From positions 992,001-1,056,000 of the forward strand of contig JAHQIY010000022.1 in NCBI GenBank assembly GCA_019054805.1: a stretch of DNA of 64,000 nucleotides. The letters are read 5' to 3'. Below the pieces are notes generated by a model. It was not told the DNA's origin. It did no database searches and worked only from the letters and a program-made list of their open reading frames with translations. Below are positions 56,601-64,000 of the stretch, one piece after another. Source of the DNA: Brachionus manjavacas. Its lineage: Eukaryota; Rotifera; Eurotatoria; Ploima; Brachionidae. The stretch's first letter is position 1. Each line of letters starts with the position of its first letter. The translations under genes and the position numbers were made by a program.

Positions 56601-59600
56601 CAAAAGAACTAACATTAGATGATTAATCTTTGACTAAAGTCTCCGCAATTTTGAATTAAAACCACAATAGAAAATAATTAATCAAACAGCGCAATAACTT
56701 AATCAAAGATTTTACTCCTAATGTAAATTATTTGGCAATTTTCAGAACCAATTTATCTTTTCCAATAAAAAAAAAAATTTACTCCGAAAGGAATTGGTTT
56801 TGTGAAATTCAGTAAAAAATGACAAATGAACAGAAAAAAATGTAAAAAATTGAATTACTTTTTTCCTGAAAGTTATGAATTAGTTCTGTGAATGCAGAAT
56901 GGTGCAACATTCAAAATTTTAGAAAATTAAATTTTTTTATATTTTGTAGTGAATTTCACAAAACCAAGGAATTGATAAGGGGGGAGTGAATTTCTGATAA
57001 ATTCGAATTTCAATTTAAGGGTTGTGAATTTCAGTTGGAATTGAACAAAAATAATTCCTTATTTAAATTTATTTTGTTTTAGAAATTTTTAATGTAAAAT
57101 TAAAAAAAAAAAGGTAATATTTTTGTTCAATTTGTACTTAAGTTCAAAACGCCTTCAATTCAGCTAAATGAAAATAATTAATCTTAACAGAAGAGATGTG
57201 TACTTTTTAGGTCTGCAAAAATTCTGCAAATATTAAAATACTTTTAATGACGTATATGATTTTTGGCGAGAAGTTATTTATCTCTTCTAATAGAAAAAAC
57301 TATTCAAATTTGGCTAAATTGAAAGAAACTTAAACTTTTCAATTGTGACAAAATTTTTTTTCATTTATCTCTAAATTTTTAAAAAAAAAACAGCCCCGAT
57401 TTACGAAGAAGAAGGTCCTCGCAGACCACTTAAAGTTCCGCCACCAAGCAGCGGAGACTCGACCCCGACTGGACCAGGCAGTCGTAAGACATCTCAGCCA
57501 GCAATTAAATTAGATGTTATTGACGAAACAGGAGGTAATTTTTAGCTTTAAATCTTTCTATTTTTTTGTCCAAAGCCGTTCTTTCCAATTCTTTCTAATC
57601 ATGACTCTTAATCAATTTAAAGCCAGAGTGGGCCATCGAAAGTCAAGTGTAGTTGCTCCTAGCGTGCGTAAAGTAAAGCCTAATCTAGAGGCCCATACTG
57701 ATGCGATGGCGCCTGTTTTCTTGGAAAAACCAGAGAACAAGCTCATTATAGAGGGTTCTAGTGATTTCATCGAAGCTGTGGTGGATGGCAATCCGTTTCC
57801 GCAAATAACCTGGCTGAAAGGTGAAAAAAAGGTGTTCGAGGGCCCCAAGTTCACATATGAATGCGATAAATCCACTGGCGTTGTAGGTCTGACAATCAAA
57901 AAGGCTAAGTCTGACGATGAGTCAAAGTACACATTGAAAATAAGCAACCCTAGTGGGGAGGAACGAGCCACGTTCTCGATCTTTGTCAAATGTAAAACTT
58001 AAACTTTAAATTCTTTTCCATTATTTAAATGACTTAATGAAAAAATAAACAGCTGGTAAAGACGATGGTATTGATTTTAGGAATTTGCTTAAGCATAGAG
58101 AACATGCTAAAAATAAAATAGATGGTGAATCTGGAGAAAAAGTCGATCTAAAACAAGGTCTGTTCTTCTCAGGTCTTAGTCGCTTATTGCATGCGTAGCA
58201 AACGCTTAAATTCGCTTTAAACGCTTTTAATTTCCGCTTTCGCTTTTTTATGCTTAAATACGGCTTAATTACTAGTCTAAATTGTAATTAGAAAAAATTA
58301 ATAATTTTTTTCTATCTTTTTTAGTCTCCGAAAAGAACGAAGATGAATTTGAGGTAAGATTTTTTTTTGTTTTTTTTTTTTTATTTAGAAAAATTTGAAC
58401 AAAAAAGAGGACAAAAAAATTTATCTTTATAAATTAATAGAAAGATAATGGAGCTAAATCATCGAGTAGACGTAACTCACAAATTGAGAATCGTCGTACG
58501 TCAATGAAACATGTAGAAAAGCCCGAAAATTCACTTAAAGTCCGCAGGGATTCAAACTCGAGACGCACATCGTTGGCCGAGTTGATCCCCGACTGGCCAG
58601 TTCTCTCAAAAAGCAAACGAACTGTTAAGGTTAATCAAACATTAGATACTTAAACTAACAGTGTTCAGTTTACACTAACAAACTAACAGTCCTCTTTTAT
58701 CTCTCTCACTCTCTATCTCTGAGTCTCTTTTAATTGAAAAAATATAAATAAATTTTAAAATTTTTTATAGCGACCTGTTTTGAAAAAATCGGTCAAATCT
58801 CATGTAATTTAAATAGTTTTTTTTTGTTGTTGATCCAAATCATCGCTTAATTTATCCAAAATTTTAGCAGATCCAATTTGTTTGGCCAAAAGTCCACATT
58901 TTCCTCGTCATTTTTTCCAAGTGATCCTTATTTATTTCAGCATGATTAACTTTTGCATGATTTTGACTCGAGTGAAGTAATTGCGGATGTGATCGCAGCT
59001 CATTTTGTTAAACTTTGACTTTGAAAGGAGCCGGAAAAGTTTGTGAAACCTTTGGTTGACACCCATGCGTTGGAGGAAGATGGCTCGGTTAGCTTTGAGT
59101 GCACTTTCTGCAAAACAGGTGGAAAGTTAAGATGGTACAAGAATAAGCAGGAAATTTTCCATGGCTTCAAATATCACATTGAAACCGAAGGCGCCAATTA
59201 TAAAATCAAGATTAACAAGTTAAATCCTGATGATGAAGGAAAGTATGTGTGCAAGGTGAATGAGGTCGAAACATTTGCCTATTTGACTGTCACTCGTAAA
59301 ATATTTTTTATCTAAAAAATTTTTTTTATATTAAATGATTTTAAAAAGCGGCCAAGCCCAAATTTGAGTTCTTGAAAAAACTTCCCGTCAAAATGGAAGT
59401 ATTTAGGACCAAGCACACAGTGCTCGAGTGCTTTGTCAATCATGATGAATGTGTACCCACTTGGTACAAAAATGGCAAGGTCATCAAACCCGACGACAAG
59501 CGATACAAGCTAACCCAAGAGAAATTATCAGGCAGATGCACACTGCGAATCACCAAAAACATCAAAGAAGACGAGGGCGAGTACTCGTGTGCTATTGATG

Positions 59601-62600
59601 ACGAGGAAAAAACAAGCTGCTATTTGTATGTAGAAGAGCCAGCATTTAAATTCATCAAGCGTTTGCCACAGCAAGTCGAGGCCCACGAAGGCTTAAATGG
59701 TGAATTGGAGTGCGAAATTGAAGACCCTGATGCTGAGTGTGACTGGTACTTTGAAGGAAAGGTAAAAAAATGCACAAAAAAAATAGAAATTAATTATTTA
59801 ATTGTTGAATTTAAGAAAATTGATCCCGAAGATGATGCCGACAAATATGAAGTGGTTGTCATTGATACCAAGAGAAAATTGGTAATCAAAAAAGCTTCTA
59901 TAAAAGACCGAGGTCGCTATGAGTGCAAGTGTGGCGTGGTCACCACTGGCACTGAGCTTTTTGTTAGACCAGCACTGAAATTTGTCAAAGAGTTGGCAGA
60001 CACTGAGGCAATCGAAGAGGACACTGTTGAACTGGCAGTCGAGGTCACTAAATCAGATCAAAGATGCAGATGGATAAGAAATGGCCGCAACATAAATCCA
60101 AATGAGGAAAGATTTGCCCACAGATATGTAATCATATCCGAGGGAACTATTCATAAATTGACAATCAAAAATTTGAGCCTTAAAGACGCTGGCGAGTTCA
60201 TTGTGCATGTGGATGAACTCTCCAGCAAATGTAATCTTGCTGTCAAGGAATGCGAAAAATTGCCTCGCGTTGACATGAGCTCAATACCTAAAGTGATTAA
60301 AGTAAAAGCTGGAAAAGATGCTGACATCGAAATACCATACACATGTAAAAATATATTTTTTTTTTTTTTTAATTAGAATAAAGATAAAATGGAAAATAAA
60401 TTTAAATTTTAGCTTTTCCCATACCGCTTGCTTCGTGGAGAAAAAATGGCCAACCACTTGATCCAAAACGAGGCTTGCAAAAAAATGATGACAAAAAGGC
60501 CAATTTGAAATTGGACAAAGTGCAACGAGGTGACAGCGGCAAATATGAACTAGTTTTGAAGAATAACAAAGGAGAAGTTGTGATACCAATTGAATTGGAT
60601 GTTATTGATAAACCTGGTGCTCCAGTGGGACCATTGAAAGTAAGCGATGTGACCAAGGAAACAGCTGTGTTGTCATGGCAGCCACCCAAAGACGACGGCG
60701 GTGCTCCCATTGAGAAGTATGTGATTGAAAAAATGGACGTTGCCAGAGGCGAATGGACCCCAGCTGAAAGTGTTTCTGGCGTGGTTAACCAAGTCAAAGT
60801 ACCAAGACTATCGGCTAAAAAAGAATACAAATTCAGAGTTCGTGCGGTCAACAAAGAAGGAGAAAGTCCTAATTTGGAGACCGAAAGTGGTACAATTGCT
60901 AAAAATCCATACGATGAACCAACTGCTCCAGGCTCAATTGAAATCCTGGATTGGGATGCTGTACTCTAATTTTTAACTAATCTAAATTAAAAATTTGTTT
61001 GAATTTTTTTTTTAACAAGGATCGAATTGAATTGGAATGGAAAGCACCTGAGAATGATGGCGGTGCGCCAATCGAAAAATACCTGATTGAAAAACGTGAA
61101 AAAGGCTTGAAAACTCCGTGGGTCAAAGCTGCTGAGTGCAACTTTCCGACCACCAAAACAGCTGTCACTGGACTATCCCAAGGCAAAGAATATGAATTTA
61201 GAGTCATGGCTATAAACAAAGCTGGTCCGAGTGAACCAAGTGAAGTGAGCAGATCGCAAATTGCCAAGCCAAGATTTGGTTAGTAACAAAATCAAAAAAA
61301 CAAACATGAAAAAAAAATAAATTTTTTATTCAAGTTGCGCCAAGAATTGACAAAATGAGTCTTAAACCCGTGACTGTCAAGGCAGGTCAACCAGTCAATA
61401 TTGATGTTAATTTCATGGCCGAACCTGAACCAACTGGAGTTTGGTCAATTGAGGGAAAAGAAATTACAAACAATGAAAGAACAACAATAAGCTTAGGCGC
61501 AAAGACCTCCAAGCTTGTTTTGACAAACTCAAAGCGATCCGATACTGGAAAGTATACCATTAAGCTAACAAATAGCGTGGGCAGTGACAGCGCTTCGATT
61601 GAAGTGTGCATTTTGTGTAACAAAATTTCTAATCAATTCACAACATTTTTAAACTAATTATTTTATCTAAAGCTGCTCCAAGCCGACCAAATGGTCCCAT
61701 TGAAGTGAAAGATGTTAAAAAGTAGGGTTTTTTTTTGAATAAAATTTTAAAATGTTGTTTAATCATTAATAAAAAAATAAATAAAGAGATAGCGCTACTA
61801 TTTCCTGGAAAAAACCTGATGACGATGGCGGCAAAGAAATCGGTTCTTATATTATTGAGAAAAGAGACAGAAAAACTGACAAATGGGAAAGAGTCAGTGA
61901 TTTTGTTCAAGGCAATTCGTTTACTGTACCAAAACTAAAAGAAGGACATGAGTACGATTTCAGAGTAATTGCTGAAAACCAAAATGGTCAATCTGAACCA
62001 TTGGAGACTGCAGATAGTACTTTGGCCAAAAATCCATTCGATCCTCCAGGTCCGCCTGGCAAATTGGAATGCTTGTCTCGCTCATACAATCACATCGAAA
62101 TTGGCTGGAAGAAACCGTCAAATGACGGCGGTGCTCCAATCAAGGGCTACATAATTGAGAGGAAAGAAAAAGGCGGCAAAAAATGGAATAGAATTAACAA
62201 AGATTTGAATAAAGACACTTCGTTTTATGATGACAAAGTTTTGTCTGGCAAAGAATACGAGTACAGGGTGTCGGCGGTGAATGAGGGCGGAGAAGGTGAA
62301 CCAAGCACAACTCCTTTAGTCTTGCCCGCTAAACCAGAAAAAGAAAGGCCCAAATTTGACCGAAGCAGTTTGTTCGGCCAGGCCAAGGAATTGCGCATCA
62401 AAGCTGGAGAGCCAATCGACATCGAATTGCCAATTGTTGGTGCTCCGGTGCCAGAAGTTTCTTGGTTCAAAGATGGCGCAAACACACCGCTACACAACAA
62501 TCAAAACGGAGTTGCACTCTCTACTGACGAAAAAATCACCAAATTCTACAAACCCAAGGCTCAACGAAGCGACACCGGAAGTTACGAGGTCAAGCTGAAG

Positions 62601-64000
62601 AATTCTGAAGGAGATGACAGCTTGCCGGTAAAGATTGTAGTTTTGGACAAGCCTGGCCAGTGTGAGGGTCCATTGGAATGCATCGATTCAACAAAGTCAT
62701 CGATCACTCTTCAATGGAAGCCACCCAAGGACGATGGAGGATCGGAGCTTTCTGGCTATGTGATCGAAAAGTGTGCCGAAGGAAGCGATGTGTGGGAAAA
62801 ATGTCCAGGCATTTACATTCAACCCAAAGCTACTGTCAAACACTTGGACGAGGGAAAATCGTTCAAATTCAGAGTAAAAGCTGAGAATATTCACGGCGAA
62901 GGTGAACCATTGGAAACCAGCAGACACATTGTAGTCAAGCCACCCTATGACCCGCCAAGTCCACCATCGCAGCCAGAAATTGCCGATTTCAATTTCAATT
63001 TTATTCGATTGAAGTGGAAAGTTCCGGAAAAAGATGGCGGCAACCCGATCAGCGGATACATTGTCGAAATGAAAGAGCAAAACTCGGACGAGTGGATTCA
63101 ATGCAACAGTTTTCCGGTCAAATTGCCAGAGTACACATGCACCAACGTGAACGAAGGAAACACTTACGAGTTTAGAGTCAAAGGAGTCAATGATGCCGGA
63201 GCTGGTGTTCCATCCAAGCCGTCTAAGGCCCAAAAAGCAGAGACACCCATTACGCCTGCCGCTCAAATGGATCAGCCAAAAGTTGACAACATCACCAAAG
63301 ACTCGGTTGCTTTGTCGTGGAAAAAACCACTGGACGATGGCGGCTCAAAGATCACTGCTATTGTGATCGAAAAAAAGACGCCTGATGGCGATTGGGAAGA
63401 AGTGTTGGAAATTCCACCCAAGGACAATCATGTTGTTCTAAAAGAGGTTAAAGAAAACGAGGAATGTCAATTTAGAGTGCGGGCCAAGAACGCTGCCGGT
63501 CTTAGCAATCCGAGCAAGCCAACCGACGTGATTAAGATACAAGATCAGCCCCAAAAGCCAACTTTTGAAATAACACACATGAAAGACATTGTGGTAAAGT
63601 CTGGCCAAAATTATGAGATACATGTGCCATTCAAGGCCCATCCATTGCCCAATGCCGACTGGACCATTAATGATAATGAAGTTCAAGTCGAAGCTGACAG
63701 AGTTGAAATTCAAACATTGGAAAATGTTGCCAGCTTTGTAAATCACAAAGCTAAGCGCAAAGATGCTGGCTTGTACAGATTGACGCTGAGAAACAGAGAG
63801 GGCGCTGGATCAATTACTTTGAAAGTTAATGTCTTGGGTAATTTAATTTTTTTAGGCCGAATAGGAGAAATTTTTTTAAAATTGTTGTTGTTAAGATCAT
63901 CCGGAGAAGCCAACCGGTCCATTGGAAGTACTCAATTTGGATGCCGAGTCTTGTACTCTTGCATGGAAGCCACCAGCTGACGATGGCGGAAATGAAATTA
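53656..64000 (+). CDS. Twitchin (titin-like muscle giant), N-terminal ~2600 residues, 3' incomplete
   Basis: Thick-filament-associated Ig/Fn3 protein of invertebrate muscle (UNC-22, projectin). Twenty-one exons keep phase: 53656-53959, 54026-54044, 54097-54735, 54795-55008, 55101-55519, 55607-56457, 57394-57534, 57623-57991, 58053-58157, 58325-58353, 58441-58629, 58771-58803, 59028-59295, 59349-59761, 59816-60344, 60413-60960, 61020-61278, 61335-61616, 61673-61721, 61787-63837, 63896 onward. Order: six N-terminal Ig domains (repeated QKPTIKSDADGKRL-type starts), a KKPEE repeat linker, Ig, a Ser/Pro linker, Ig, then the twitchin signatures GKDDGIDFRNLLKH and RRTSLAELIPDWP, more Ig, then Fn3/Ig modules (KPPKDDGG, YVIEK, Y-E-F-R-V) in the Ig-Fn3-Fn3 rhythm. 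RRTSL fits a PKA site of the kind mapped in molluscan twitchin. The C-terminal kinase would lie beyond the window. Confidence 0.95.
55918..56021 (+). repeat. 15-bp coding repeat (KKPEE)n in twitchin
   Basis: About seven units of AAGAAGCCCGAAGAA, with silent and one or two amino-acid changes (KKPAE). They encode a Lys/Pro/Glu linker between two Ig domains, similar in composition to PEVK springs. The central units are nearly identical at DNA level, suggesting recent slippage. Confidence 0.9.
56787..56973. repeat. Palindromic MITE copy in a twitchin intron
   Basis: GGTTTTGTGAAATTCA on the left and TGAATTTCACAAAACC on the right are perfect inverted repeats. The inner sequence GTTCTGTGAATGCAGAATGG, then TGCAACATTCAA, matches the palindromic repeat at 23519-23889. 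It lies within the intron 56458-57393. Confidence 0.75.

Overview
The window is eukaryotic, very AT-rich, and almost certainly from a small-genome invertebrate. Genes have many short introns (about 42-120 nt, GT...AG) and the standard code. The gene set is animal: a twitchin-type muscle giant, the kinesin-6 KIF23, IFT25 and the small serine palmitoyltransferase subunit. The AT-rich intergenic DNA is littered with broken non-LTR retrotransposons, MITEs and a Helitron. This resembles rotifer (Brachionus-like) or other spiralian genomes; the lineage is an inference from style, not proven.

Layout. 0-3 kb: 3' ends of non-LTR retrotransposons and a hAT-type MITE with a perfect 8-bp target duplication. 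4.5-9.1 kb: three nuclear genes for mitochondrial proteins, SUCLA2 (+), COX5B (-) and TSFM (+). 11-15.2 kb: a KIF23-like kinesin-6 (-) whose motor has lost its nucleotide-binding motifs, SPTSSA (+), a retrotransposon scrap and IFT25 (+). 16-18 kb: a decayed jockey-like reverse transcriptase flanked on both sides by the same ~45-bp minisatellite. 18.4-20.8 kb: a large unrecognised GC-rich ORF (-). 21-25 kb: a pogo/Tigger-like element holding an unrelated ORF, a palindromic repeat and a foldback Tc1/mariner-type MITE. 24.9-25.6 kb: an unknown protein with an MGNCCC lipidation signal (-). 26.7-28.1 kb: a reverse transcriptase scrap and a hAT remnant. 28-38.6 kb: a gene-poor desert. 38.7-44.9 kb: a Helitron whose Rep-helicase frame is open across nine exons, with a small accessory ORF. 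46-47.4 kb: more retrotransposon 3' ends. 47.9-48.7 kb: a four-EF-hand calmodulin-like gene (-). 49.3 kb: tRNA-Gly(TCC), with a 5'-half pseudocopy upstream. 53.7-64 kb: the first 21 exons of twitchin (+), running off the right edge.

Functional links: SUCLA2 (TCA cycle), COX5B (complex IV) and TSFM (mitochondrial translation) all act in mitochondria and sit within 4.5 kb. KIF23 (midzone/midbody) and SPTSSA (sphingoid base synthesis) are divergent across 270 bp. Several CDS starts are immediately preceded by a polypyrimidine-AG, compatible with 5'UTR introns or spliced-leader trans-splicing. The points most worth follow-up are the predicted nucleotide-blind KIF23, the intact intron-bearing Helitron with its extra ORF, and the foreign ORF inside the pogo-like element.
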